The translations under genes and the position numbers were made by a program. This document shows positions 35,045-44,374 of a stretch of 64,000 nt of DNA, in pieces. The DNA lies in assembly GCF_910578695.1 (NCBI RefSeq), contig NZ_CAJTQJ010000003.1, positions 67,150 through 131,149 of the forward strand. The letters run 5' to 3'. This DNA comes from an uncultured Brachyspira sp. GTDB taxonomy: Bacteria > Spirochaetota > Brachyspiria > Brachyspirales > Brachyspiraceae. How positions within the stretch are numbered: the first letter of the stretch is position 1; each line of letters opens with the position of its first letter. The notes beneath the pieces were generated by a model. That model was not told the DNA's origin. It worked only from the letters and a program-made list of their open reading frames with translations, and searched no databases.

Positions 35045-35180
35045 AAAACTAGAAAAAGCCAAATCGATAATTTATTATCGATTTTCTCAAAGACTTTTTT
35101 GAGTTTAGCAATAAGGAAAGCGACTGACAGCCGCAAAGTAAGTTCACTTGCTTTGCATTTATAGGCTGGAAGGAGCATAT
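35045..35180 (+). repeat. Palindromic element E8 before tape-measure gene
   Basis: Perfect 11-bp hairpin AAATCGATAAT-TT-ATTATCGATTT (35061-35084), then AGCGACTGACAGCCGC, a second hairpin AAAGTAAG-TTCA-CTTGCTTT and GGCTGGAAGGAGC, which supplies the tape-measure SD. Confidence 0.55.
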
Positions 35181-35185
35181 CAACA

Positions 35186-38100
35186 ATGAGTAAATTAAAT
35201 GTATATATTAATGCAGATGCTTCCCAAGCTATTGAAGCATTCGGAAAACTTAAAGATAAAACAACCGACTTAGAAAGAGGTTTTGATAAGATAGGAAAAT
35301 CTTTTGATAAGTTCGGTTCTTTAGCTACTAAAAGTCTAACTGTTCCAATAGCAGCAGGAACAACAGCTTTTGCATTAGCAACTAACAAAGCTGCTGCTTT
35401 TGATAATGGAATGCGTGAAGTTCTTACGCTTCTTCCTAAATTAAGCAATGAAGGTTTTGAATCTTTAAAGCAGGAAACTTTGGCTTTTTCTAAAGAAATC
35501 GGAAAAGTACCTGAAGAAGTAGTACCTGCTTTATATCAATCACTTTCTGCAGGAGTTCCACGTGAAAATGTATTTGAGTTCTTAAAAACAGCAGCTGAAG
35601 CCTCAGTTGCAGGTGTTGCTGAATTAGAAACTTCAGTTGATGGGCTTACTTCAGTTACAAATGCTTATGGAACAGAAGTTCTTAATGTTAATAGAGCTTC
35701 AGACATAATGTTTCAAACTGTAAAATTAGGAAAAACAGATTTTACTCAGTTATCAAAATCTTTATTTAATGTCATACCTACCGCTTCAGCGTTAGGCGTT
35801 CAGTTTGAAGAAATAGGAGCTGGTATCGCTGTAATGACTGCACAGGGTACTCCTACCTCTGTTGCAACAACACAAATTAGACAGACACTAGTAGAGCTTA
35901 ATAAAGAAGGCAGCACCACAGATAAAACATTTAGAGAAATAGCAGGAACTAGCTTTAAAGAGTTTATCGAACAAGGCGGTACTCTTCAGGAAGCTCTGCA
36001 AATGCTTGCTGAAAAAGCTGCTGAAAGCGGAAAAGATGTTTCTAGTATGTTCAGCAGTGTTGAGGCAGGAAATGCTGCTTTGGCTTTATCTGGAAAGAAT
36101 GCTAGTAAGTTCAAAGATGCTTTGGATAAGATGAATAATTCAGCAGGTGCTACAGCTGAGGCATTCAAAAAAATAGATGACGGTCCAGCAAGACAGTTTG
36201 AAAAAATAAAAGCAGAACTTAGTGCTTTAGTAATAGAGCTTGGAAACAGCCTTCTTCCTGTTGTTAATGAAGATTTACTTCCTGTTATAAGAGATAAAGC
36301 AGTTCCTATTGCTGAAAAAATGATTCTTACTATTATATCTTTAATAAAAACATTCAGCGACTTGCCTGCACCTTTGCAGGCTGTAAGTGTAGGATTTGTT
36401 TCTTTAGCAGCAGGTTTCGGTCCTGCATTAAAAGGTATAGTAGGAATTGGAAAAGGATTAACCGAAGCTAAGAAAACTATATCAGATTTTAAAAATGCGG
36501 TATCTACATTAAAGACATCAGCAAGTTCTATTCAAGGATTAAGCACAGCTTGGAAAGCATTAAATACAGTAATGGTTGCTACACCAATCGGAATTGTTAC
36601 AGCAGTTAGTGCAGGTCTTGCAGCATTAGCAGTAAACGCTTATAAAACAGGACAAGAAATAAGAAGATTAAAAAAAGAACTTTATGATAATTCTACTGCA
36701 GATACATCTGATTTAATGGGATTAAATAGAGAAGCTGATAATATAGCTTTACTATTTAGAGAATATAATAATTTAGCAAAAGCAAAAAATCTTGATGCAG
36801 AGGAAACAAAAAGATTAAATGAATTAACAGAAGAACTTACTTCTTTATTTCCAAACTTAAAAACAAAAATGCTTGATGCTTACAGCGTCATAGATGCTAG
36901 AAAAGCTAAAGATGAAGATTTTATGACTTCAGATGAAGCTGAAAAACTAGCTAGAGCAACAGAAAATTATAAAAAAGTAACTGAAGAGTATAATAAGGCA
37001 AAAGAATATTTTGAGAAAGGAATCTATCAGGATTTAAATGTATTAGATGGTGCTGGAGCAGTTCCTGCTGATAAATTAGAAGAAGCTAGAAAGGAAGTAG
37101 AGAAATGGAAGTCTAAGCAGGAGGCATTAAATACTGAGATTACTAAATTAAATACAAATATTAGAGAAAGAAAAGCTCTTTCAATAGACGGCATTAGTAT
37201 AACAGATAAAGAGATAGAAGCGAATAATAATTTATCTAAATCTACTAAAGATAAAACAAAAAGTTATGAAGATTATTTAGCTTTACTAAAAAAAGCAGAG
37301 GCAGAAGAAAACAGAAGAGTCGGCAACCTTCGTAATATGGGTGCTGAAATCAGTGATGCTGAAGCTCTTGAAGCTAAAAAAGATAAAGTAGGTGCTATAC
37401 TCACAGAAATGAGTACAGCATTAAACTTGAATACTAATCAGATAAAGTATTTAAGTGATAATTACGGATACGCATTAGACAGTATAAAAACTGATAGATT
37501 TTCTGAATTAGTAAAAGAAATAGAAGACAGTATATCAGCTTATGAAAGAGGCGTTGCAGTTGCTGAGGAGTTTGGTGATAAAGTAAGTGAAGCCGAACAG
37601 CAAGGACAGAAAAGCGAAATAGTAAGAAGCGGAATAGAAAGCATAACGAATGAATTAGAACTTACAACTGAACAAGTAGAAATATTAAAAGAGAAGTTCG
37701 GAGAGCTTTGGAAAACTCCTACTCAAAGCCTCGCAAGCTATTTTAGTGCTAATTGGCTTCAAATGCTTAATGACACAATCGGCTATACAAGTGATTTTTA
37801 TTCTTCTATACAAGAAATGAAAATACAGGCTATAGAGTTTGAAATAGAAAAAAATGAGGAAAGAAAAGAAGCGGCATTAGAAGCGATAGAAGAAGAAAAA
37901 AAAGCAAAACTTGAAGCTATAGGAATAATGGAAAACTCTCAAAAGCAGAGTTTATTAAAAGAAATAAAGCAATTACAAAATAGGCAAAAAGTTGCTCTAG
38001 GACTTTATGAACAAGAGAGAATAAAAGCAGAGCTTGAAGAGAAACAAAAAGAACTAGCTAAAATACAAATAGAAGAAGAAGCCAAAGCTAAGCAGATGGA

Positions 38101-38641
38101 AGTAGAAAAAAACTACAATAATGAAAAGATGAGGCTTGAATATAATTCTCAAATGGAAAGCTGGAAAATGTCTTTGGCTCAGGCAACAGCATCTATAGCA
38201 CAAGCAGGCATAAATGCTTTAGCTTCAGCAATGGCAGTTCCTTTCCCTGCCAACTTAGTTGCTTATGCAACTTTGCTTGGAATTATAGCAGCTGGATCTG
38301 TTAACTTGTCAACATTATCCCAAGCTAAACCGCAAGAACCTAAATACTTGGCAAGAGGAGGACTTGTCGAGAGGAGAAACGGAGGAATTAATGCTGTAAT
38401 CGGAGAGGGAGCAAACGATGAAGCGGTTATACCTCTTGAAGACAGAATACTTTCAAAAATAGGAAGCCAGATTTTTGAAGCTTCAAAAAATAATGATGGA
38501 ATATATGAAGTAAATACACAGTCAGAAACAAGTTTCAATCAGCCTGTTTATTTAATGCTTGACGGCAAGATAGTTGCAAGCACAATGCTTAATTTAAGCA
38601 AACGTGGAGTCAAGGTAGTATCACAAAGGGGAATATTATGA
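35186..38641 (+). CDS. Phage tail tape measure protein
   Basis: 1151 aa, the longest gene in the tail operon. TP901-type core near 60-330 (FSKEIGKVPEEVVPALYQSLSAG), hydrophobic segments around 395-420 and 455-475, long coiled-coil stretches (for example 890-980, Glu/Lys-rich), and a further membrane-like segment near 1000-1045. The length sets tail length, at roughly 1.5 angstrom per residue in the family. The stop overlaps the next start (ATGA). Confidence 0.92.
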   Translation: MSKLNVYINADASQAIEAFGKLKDKTTDLERGFDKIGKSFDKFGSLATKSLTVPIAAGTTAFALATNKAAAFDNGMREVLTLLPKLSNEGFESLKQETLAFSKEIGKVPEEVVPALYQSLSAGVPRENVFEFLKTAAEASVAGVAELETSVDGLTSVTNAYGTEVLNVNRASDIMFQTVKLGKTDFTQLSKSLFNVIPTASALGVQFEEIGAGIAVMTAQGTPTSVATTQIRQTLVELNKEGSTTDKTFREIAGTSFKEFIEQGGTLQEALQMLAEKAAESGKDVSSMFSSVEAGNAALALSGKNASKFKDALDKMNNSAGATAEAFKKIDDGPARQFEKIKAELSALVIELGNSLLPVVNEDLLPVIRDKAVPIAEKMILTIISLIKTFSDLPAPLQAVSVGFVSLAAGFGPALKGIVGIGKGLTEAKKTISDFKNAVSTLKTSASSIQGLSTAWKALNTVMVATPIGIVTAVSAGLAALAVNAYKTGQEIRRLKKELYDNSTADTSDLMGLNREADNIALLFREYNNLAKAKNLDAEETKRLNELTEELTSLFPNLKTKMLDAYSVIDARKAKDEDFMTSDEAEKLARATENYKKVTEEYNKAKEYFEKGIYQDLNVLDGAGAVPADKLEEARKEVEKWKSKQEALNTEITKLNTNIRERKALSIDGISITDKEIEANNNLSKSTKDKTKSYEDYLALLKKAEAEENRRVGNLRNMGAEISDAEALEAKKDKVGAILTEMSTALNLNTNQIKYLSDNYGYALDSIKTDRFSELVKEIEDSISAYERGVAVAEEFGDKVSEAEQQGQKSEIVRSGIESITNELELTTEQVEILKEKFGELWKTPTQSLASYFSANWLQMLNDTIGYTSDFYSSIQEMKIQAIEFEIEKNEERKEAALEAIEEEKKAKLEAIGIMENSQKQSLLKEIKQLQNRQKVALGLYEQERIKAELEEKQKELAKIQIEEEAKAKQMEVEKNYNNEKMRLEYNSQMESWKMSLAQATASIAQAGINALASAMAVPFPANLVAYATLLGIIAAGSVNLSTLSQAKPQEPKYLARGGLVERRNGGINAVIGEGANDEAVIPLEDRILSKIGSQIFEASKNNDGIYEVNTQSETSFNQPVYLMLDGKIVASTMLNLSKRGVKVVSQRGIL

Positions 38642-39546
38642 GGCTATTATGGGATAATATTTTTAATAATTTTGAATATACTTTCTCTAGTGAAGATGAT
38701 TTTTTTCCTATTTCTAATATGTTTAATTATCAAACTCTTGAAGTTGGAAAGTTTGCAAGTGAAACTGAAGGAAGTTTAACACTATCAGGAAACGGCATTA
38801 TAAATGAAATAGCTGTATTTAATACTAATGCTGATAAAATAAGATTAGAAATAATTGATATAAAAAACAATACTTTAATATATGATATTAATATTATAAA
38901 TAAACAGGCTATTCATAATATAGCTGCTGTAGAGTTTATAAAAGTAAAAATAACTTTTATCAAAGAAAATAAAGATGGTAATATACTTGAATGCGGATAT
39001 TTAATACTAGGTGAAGGAGTAGATTTTCCTCCGCACGATAAACAAAAAACGCATACTATAAATTATACTCATAATCAATATTTTTCTTTAACAGGTCATT
39101 ATTTTCATAGAAAACTTCCTGCTAAAAGCTATGATACTTGGAAAGTATCTTTTCCATATCTGACTAATGATGACAAAGAGAAAATAATAAACTTTTTTGA
39201 TATTAGTAATTTTGAACCTTTTGCTCTTCAAGTTTGGATAGAAGAAACAATAAGTCCTGATGAGATTATAGAAAATGGTAATTCGGAGATAGAAACAGCA
39301 AGATATAATATAAGCAAATACGGATTATCTAAATATGCAAGCAGAACAAATATAATTACAGAAACAATAGAAAAAACAACCGCTGCTAAATCAAAAACTA
39401 TTGTAAAAGATAATACTATATCAAAAGCTAAATATTATATGAAATCTGGACTCTATGTATGTACTAATGACAAAATAGATTTTAAAAAATTAAAAAATGA
39501 TTTATATCAGTATTCTACAGAATTAACATTTAGAGAAATAAAATAA
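38638..39546 (+). CDS. Distal tail protein candidate, 302 aa
   Basis: Follows the tape measure with an ATGA overlap, where siphophages encode Dit or a related hub protein. Beta-rich; KTHTINYTHNQYFSLTGHYFHRKLPAKSYDTWKVSFP near 125-160 is the best conserved-looking stretch. Assignment is from position. Confidence 0.55.
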   Translation: MRLLWDNIFNNFEYTFSSEDDFFPISNMFNYQTLEVGKFASETEGSLTLSGNGIINEIAVFNTNADKIRLEIIDIKNNTLIYDINIINKQAIHNIAAVEFIKVKITFIKENKDGNILECGYLILGEGVDFPPHDKQKTHTINYTHNQYFSLTGHYFHRKLPAKSYDTWKVSFPYLTNDDKEKIINFFDISNFEPFALQVWIEETISPDEIIENGNSEIETARYNISKYGLSKYASRTNIITETIEKTTAAKSKTIVKDNTISKAKYYMKSGLYVCTNDKIDFKKLKNDLYQYSTELTFREIK

Positions 39547-39547
39547 A

Positions 39548-39601
39548 AAATTGTGAGCGTATGGCAAGTTTACTTGACATACATATTATAGCGAACAATT
39601 T
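39548..39601. repeat. Palindromic element E3 (three nested inverted repeats)
   Basis: AAATTGT/ACAATTT outside, TATG/CATA next, AAGT-TT-ACTT at the centre, with GAGCG and AGCGA flanks like other elements of the family. Confidence 0.55.
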
Positions 39602-39627
39602 TTTATGAATAATAAGGATTAAATAAT

Positions 39628-40086
39628 ATGTTTGAACTCGTTTATGAACCTTCCTGCATACCTCTTAGCATTGAAGAGGGATATAAAAGACAGAACGAAT
39701 TATTAAAACATACAAGATTTCTGCATACTGCATTCGAGGGTATAAAAATAGATTTCTCTAATAAAAGCAGTATGCCGTTTATAAGAAAAGGTTCTATATG
39801 TATGTTTTGCTATTCAATATATGAAGCTAAAAAGCATATAGTATTAAAAGACAATACAAATAATGACAGCAATAAATACATTCTATTAAAATTAATTAAT
39901 AACGGAAGAAACCTAGATGCACAAATAGTAAACAGTTTAGACTGTTATTATAATGAAGAATTAGGCGGTTTTTATTTGATCAACAATGAAGGAATAAGCA
40001 AATATATTCCATTAGTAATAACCGCCTTCGGCGATGGATATTATGAAATAGATTATTTTGATATGTATAATAATGAAGTTTATTAA
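39628..40086 (+). CDS. Tail-tip protein, short paralogue, 152 aa
   Basis: The N-terminus (ELVYEPSCIPLSIEEGYKRQNELLKHTRFLHTAFEGIK) matches the start of the next gene's product (RLQNIIMQKMRMLHTAFDGIK), so the two are tandem paralogues sharing an attachment domain. This one ends after that domain (GDGYYEIDYFDMYNNEVY) and lacks the Gly-rich tip. It may anchor the tip or cap the fibre. Confidence 0.6.
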   Translation: MFELVYEPSCIPLSIEEGYKRQNELLKHTRFLHTAFEGIKIDFSNKSSMPFIRKGSICMFCYSIYEAKKHIVLKDNTNNDSNKYILLKLINNGRNLDAQIVNSLDCYYNEELGGFYLINNEGISKYIPLVITAFGDGYYEIDYFDMYNNEVY

Positions 40087-40198
40087 AAATAAAGCGAGAA
40101 CGAGGCATAAAGCAAATTTATTTGCTTTATGATTATAGCCGAGTTTGAGCATAGCAATAATAAATTATTTTGATATGTATAATAATGAGGTGTATTAA
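40052..40198 (+). repeat. Duplicated 35-bp gene end flanking palindromic element E5
   Basis: The last 35 bp of the short paralogue (40052-40086) recur at 40164-40198 with two mismatches, still encoding NYFDMYNNEVY and stop, directly before the next gene's ATG. Between the copies is a perfect 12-bp hairpin CATAAAGCAAAT-TT-ATTTGCTTTATG (40106-40131) with AAAGCGAG and AGCATAGCAATAA flanks. Confidence 0.75.
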
Positions 40199-41307
40199 TG
40201 TTTAAGTTAATTAAAGAACCAGAAGAAAATCCAAGCAATTTACTAAACAGCTATAGACTGCAGAATATTATTATGCAAAAAATGCGTATGCTTCACACGG
40301 CCTTCGACGGCATAAAATTAAATCATTGGAATGATACAGACAGAGAACTTCCAGATATTTTAGCAGGTAGTATTTGTGAGTTTGAAGGAAGATTATTTGA
40401 AACAAATCAAATTATAAAATTAATTGATAATATAACTGATAGCAATAGAGATTTAAGATATATAAAACTTGTTATTCATAGGGATAATGAAGATAGTAAT
40501 AATGATTATTTGACAGTAGAAATAGCATCAGGAAGCAGTAAGGGAAATGAAGATTTTCCAAATTATGATTATGAAAATAGAGGATTTTATGTAAAAAATG
40601 ATAATAATATCATAATAGAGAAATATTTAAGATTGTCAATGAAATATGATGCTAGTTTAGGCGGTTATGTAGAGAAAAAATATTGGAATATTAATGACTT
40701 TCAAAGGAAAGGATTAACATTAAAAAGAAAAACTGTAAACTTTGGCGTTGGTACACATGAGTTTACTTTTCCAAGTGATGTTAATAGCATAACTGTACAT
40801 ATAACTTCAGGCGGTGGTGGTGCTGGTATGACCATAATAGAAACAGGAGATAATGGGTATCATAATGCTACCAATGGAGGCAATTCTCAGGTATTAATAA
40901 ATGATGCAGCTATAACAACATGCGGCGGCGGTGGTTGCGGAAAAATGACAGGATTAGCAACAGGTTCAGGATTAGCAGGTCAAGCTAGCGGACAAGGTAA
41001 ATTATATCAAGGTTCAGATGGATATAAGGGGACACCTGGTCGAGGCGGTATTTTAAATAGCCAATGTTTAGCAAGCGGCGGAAACGGAGGTGATGGTATA
41101 GCCCATAACATTGGTAACAAAGGTTCTATAGGAGGCGGCTCTGGGTCCGCTGCTATAGTAGATATAAATAGAGATATGTTAGGAGTTTCTTATAAAATTA
41201 AAATTATTGTAGGAGCTGGAGGTGTTAGCGGATATATGGATGGTAATCCAACAAGAATGAATAATGGAGAAAATGGTTCAGCAGTTATTGAATATATGCA
41301 GAAATAG
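40198..41307 (+). CDS. Putative receptor-binding tail-tip protein with glycine-rich domain
   Basis: 369 aa. Residues 1-175 repeat the fold of the preceding paralogue. From about 200 onward the chain is full of Gly clusters (SGGGGAGM, TCGGGGCGKM, SGGNGGDG, IGGGSGSA) separated by variable segments, as in the polyglycine-sandwich adhesins of T-even gp38-type tips. The end GENGSAVIEYMQK is typical of the closing strand. It probably recognises the cell surface and sets host range. Confidence 0.7.
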   Translation: MFKLIKEPEENPSNLLNSYRLQNIIMQKMRMLHTAFDGIKLNHWNDTDRELPDILAGSICEFEGRLFETNQIIKLIDNITDSNRDLRYIKLVIHRDNEDSNNDYLTVEIASGSSKGNEDFPNYDYENRGFYVKNDNNIIIEKYLRLSMKYDASLGGYVEKKYWNINDFQRKGLTLKRKTVNFGVGTHEFTFPSDVNSITVHITSGGGGAGMTIIETGDNGYHNATNGGNSQVLINDAAITTCGGGGCGKMTGLATGSGLAGQASGQGKLYQGSDGYKGTPGRGGILNSQCLASGGNGGDGIAHNIGNKGSIGGGSGSAAIVDINRDMLGVSYKIKIIVGAGGVSGYMDGNPTRMNNGENGSAVIEYMQK

Positions 41308-41319
41308 TGAGTTTATAAA

Positions 41320-43263
41320 ATGATTAAATCATTTGCAAACATTATAGAACTTGATATTTCTAGTCCTGATACTAGATTAATATTCGCACCTTCTGCAGGT
41401 GTATGGATTGCAAGTATTAATGAAATATATTCATTATACAAAGATTCTTATTTTAATGAATTATTTAATATAGAAGAAAATGAATTATATAATTTATTTA
41501 ATATAGGTTCTATCAGTGTTGACAATGACAGAGGATATATAGAAGTATTTTCTTTAGAAGCTCTTTATCAGCAAAATAAATCTTATTATCAATATACAGA
41601 AAATAAAATAAATTATATAGCTATACATTTTAATAACTTTGAAACTCCTTACAGCAAGAAAAATATTATTATAAATATAAAAAGATTATTCTCCACACGT
41701 GAATGGCTTGATAGTAATAATAATTCGCCACAGGCGGGCAGTCGCCTAATTACTGAATTAAATAATATATACATAGAACCTAGAGTTGAGGAGATAGATA
41801 CAGCGGATATAGAAGGGGATTCGCTTGCATTTGATACTATTCAAACAAATGAGATGTCTGTTACATTAAGAAATGATGACGGACTTTTTGATGATTTTAT
41901 TAATTTATACGGCAATAGATTTTTAGTCAGGCAGGTGTTTGACGGCAGCGATTTTTTTGATTCAAAAATTATATTCTCTGGTTTTATTCAAAAGCCTGAC
42001 TATGCTTTTTTAGAAACTGTAACAATAACAGCATCGGATATAAGAGCTTCTTTTTCTACTGAACTTCCTAAAAATGTTTTCAGTGAAAAAGAATATTCAG
42101 ACTTAAAAAACTTCCCAGAGAATGTTCAAAGCGGGGAAGATACTATTGACACCTGCAGAACTTTAGCAGCTGGACATGGCATTATAGTAAAATTAAAACC
42201 TATAAAATATTATACTCCTGATATATTAAATCCTGATTTAATACCAGAAGTAGTTTTTGAAATATGCGATACATCAAGACATGCTATAGAAAGTATTGTT
42301 AATAGAAATGACAAACTTGATGGTAATAAATTGAAGCCGCATATATATTTTATAGAAACACCAGAAAGCGAAAATGAAATAATAGAACGTGAAAATGGTA
42401 AGGTTATAAGCGGAGAATTGGAGATATTTATACCTGAGTTTAAAGATTATAATGATGGAAAAGGAAGTCAAAGAGTATGGACATTAGATAAAGAAAAAGG
42501 TCAGTTAATTTTTAGAGGACATAAACAAATACATTCTATAACAGATACTAATGATAATTTATATGAGTTATATGCAGAAATAGATATACCGCCTTATAAA
42601 TCTTTAACTCTCATTAGAGAGATTTTAGAAGATTATGAGAACATAGCATACATTAAAGAAAATTATAATATAGAAAATTGGCAGATTGAAGAAGAACGTT
42701 CAAGAGAAATAGCTATTTTGCTTGATAATGATAATAAAAAAACTACACTTGATTTAATAGGAGAACTTTCATTTTTAGAGCAAGGAAGATTAGAGATATA
42801 TGACAATAAAATAGATTTTATTAGTACAAGATTTCGCAGTAATGAAGCTAAATATAAAATAAAACAATACTGCATGGGAAGAGTTGATAAAACGGTAGAA
42901 GAAGGTGAATATTTATCAAGCTGCAGTATTAAATATGATCTATTAAAATCTACATACAAAAATACTGACTTTGAAGAGGAAGCTAAAAAAAGGCATAGAA
43001 TAAATGCACATGAGGAGTTTGAAACATTACTAAAAAGAAAAGAAGACACTATCAGTTTATCTAATGAAATAATGAAAAGCAGATACTTATTAAAAGAGTA
43101 TTATACATTTGAATATTATGAAACTTTAGATTTTCTAAAGTTATTTGATATAGTAGAGTTTGAATATAGAAGAGAAAACGGCACTTATTATATAAAGCCT
43201 TGCAAGTGTGAAATACTCAAACTCAATATATTTGATAATGTAATTAAGCTAAGACAATTATAA
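41320..43263 (+). CDS. Tail/baseplate protein, 647 aa
   Basis: Large protein in the tail-tip region. RLITELNNIYIEPRVEEIDTADIEGDSLAFDTIQTNEMSVTLRNDDGLFDD near 142-192 looks like the start of a baseplate hub or phage minor-structural domain; the C-terminus (ILKLNIFDNVIKLRQL) is beta-rich. No lysozyme or peptidase motif visible. Probably a hub or upper baseplate component; assigned by place and size. Confidence 0.6.
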   Translation: MIKSFANIIELDISSPDTRLIFAPSAGVWIASINEIYSLYKDSYFNELFNIEENELYNLFNIGSISVDNDRGYIEVFSLEALYQQNKSYYQYTENKINYIAIHFNNFETPYSKKNIIINIKRLFSTREWLDSNNNSPQAGSRLITELNNIYIEPRVEEIDTADIEGDSLAFDTIQTNEMSVTLRNDDGLFDDFINLYGNRFLVRQVFDGSDFFDSKIIFSGFIQKPDYAFLETVTITASDIRASFSTELPKNVFSEKEYSDLKNFPENVQSGEDTIDTCRTLAAGHGIIVKLKPIKYYTPDILNPDLIPEVVFEICDTSRHAIESIVNRNDKLDGNKLKPHIYFIETPESENEIIERENGKVISGELEIFIPEFKDYNDGKGSQRVWTLDKEKGQLIFRGHKQIHSITDTNDNLYELYAEIDIPPYKSLTLIREILEDYENIAYIKENYNIENWQIEEERSREIAILLDNDNKKTTLDLIGELSFLEQGRLEIYDNKIDFISTRFRSNEAKYKIKQYCMGRVDKTVEEGEYLSSCSIKYDLLKSTYKNTDFEEEAKKRHRINAHEEFETLLKRKEDTISLSNEIMKSRYLLKEYYTFEYYETLDFLKLFDIVEFEYRRENGTYYIKPCKCEILKLNIFDNVIKLRQL

Positions 43264-43278
43264 TTTTTAGGAGGCATT

Positions 43279-43473
43279 ATGATTACAAGTTTAGGAGTTA
43301 TTGCAATAGATAATATGTCAGTAGAAGATATAGCATACAGCTATAATTATGCAGAATATATTGAATTGAAACATGATATAGATTCAGCCAAAAAAGAATT
43401 AAATATTACAAATATTTGTAATACTCATGATGCTATAAAAATTGCAGAGCACATAAATAATTTATGGAGATAA
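43279..43473 (+). CDS. Small hypothetical phage protein, 64 aa
   Basis: SD AGGAGG 7 bp before ATG. Contains helical DSAKKELNITNICNTHDAIKIAEHINNLWR. No domain recognised. Three bases separate it from the next gene. Confidence 0.55.
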   Translation: MITSLGVIAIDNMSVEDIAYSYNYAEYIELKHDIDSAKKELNITNICNTHDAIKIAEHINNLWR

Positions 43474-43476
43474 AAA

Positions 43477-43866
43477 ATGAAAAAAAATGCTAATACCTGT
43501 AATTTATGCAGTAAGAGAGATACATGCGTACAGTTATGCGATGATATGAAAAAAATAATAAGAAATAAAAAAAATAATAATGATATTTATTCTGATGCTA
43601 CATTTAATGCATTTGAAATAGATCTCTCAAATATTATATATACTTTTGGCCTGTCAAAACTAGAAGATAGAGACAGCAAAAGAATAATAATAGCATTACT
43701 TAAAAAAGATCAAAGAAAAATGCTTTCTTTGCTGTCAAAAGGATATACACAAAAAGAAATAGCAAAAGAATTAAAAATGTCTCAGAGTAATATTTCCCAA
43801 AAACTGAATAATATAAAAAAAGAGCTTCAAGAATCAATGATACAAATAATGCCATATATTTTATAA
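43477..43866 (+). CDS. Late-gene regulator candidate (Cys cluster plus sigma-like HTH)
   Basis: 129 aa. An N-terminal CNLCSKRDTCVQLC cluster could bind metal. The C-terminal RKMLSLLSKGYTQKEIAKEL plus KMSQSNISQKLNNIKKEL forms a helix-turn-helix of the sigma-70 region 4/LuxR kind. Phage proteins of this size often switch on late genes. Immediately downstream lies a 19-bp motif also present before the portal gene, a possible binding site. Confidence 0.6.
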   Translation: MKKNANTCNLCSKRDTCVQLCDDMKKIIRNKKNNNDIYSDATFNAFEIDLSNIIYTFGLSKLEDRDSKRIIIALLKKDQRKMLSLLSKGYTQKEIAKELKMSQSNISQKLNNIKKELQESMIQIMPYIL

Positions 43867-43890
43867 TTTTTTATATAAGCAATGAATTAT

Positions 43891-43933
43891 CCTTATATTT
43901 TTTTATATAAGTGTATGAATATCAATATAAGGA
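43891..43933 (+). promoter_or_regulatory. Second copy of the 19-bp late motif, with SD sequestration
   Basis: CCTTATATTTTTTTATATA at 43891-43909 is identical to 28379-28397; here it is also palindromic (CTTATAT/ATATAAG). CCTTATATT can pair with AATATAAGG (43925-43933), which contains the SD of the next gene. Confidence 0.45.
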
Positions 43934-43939
43934 TAAAAC

Positions 43940-44278
43940 ATGTCAAAGGAAAGTATAACAGAATTAAATAAAAAAGAAATATCATTAATAGAAAAATATA
44001 TTAAGCTAAAAAATGATGAGAAAAAGAATAGCGAAAATATTGAGGCTATGAAAGATGATGTTCTTAAAATATTAAAAGAACATGAAGGTAAAGTTGTGCA
44101 TAACGGATATAACATATCAATGCATGCGAATACATCGTATCAATACAGCGAATCTATAGTGAATATAGAAACAGAAATTAAAGTATTAAAGCAAAGAGAA
44201 GTGACGCTTCAAATAGCAAAACCGAAATCAAATACTGAATATATAAAAGTATACGAATTAAAAAAAGAGGAAAGATAA
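43940..44278 (+). CDS. Small coiled-coil phage protein, 112 aa
   Basis: Starts behind AAGGAT. The first 50 residues are an amphipathic Lys/Glu helix, the second part (HEGKVVHNGYNISMHANTSYQYSES) beta-like, then another helix. Similar in outline to Gp157-type phage proteins but not enough to assign. Confidence 0.5.
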   Translation: MSKESITELNKKEISLIEKYIKLKNDEKKNSENIEAMKDDVLKILKEHEGKVVHNGYNISMHANTSYQYSESIVNIETEIKVLKQREVTLQIAKPKSNTEYIKVYELKKEER

Positions 44279-44280
44279 AT

Positions 44281-44347
44281 AATAAGCGAGTATGAGCCGC
44301 CGCTATACTGGAGTATAGCGGGATTTTTAGGCACGCAAAGCGACAGC
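44281..44347 (+). repeat. Palindromic element E4
   Basis: AAGCGAG then GAGCCGCCGC, perfect hairpin CCGCTATAC-TGGA-GTATAGCGG (44300-44321), then AGGCACGCAAAGCGACAGC. Ends match E1 and E7. Confidence 0.65.
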
Positions 44348-44374
44348 AATATAGAAAATAAAGAGGAGTGATAT

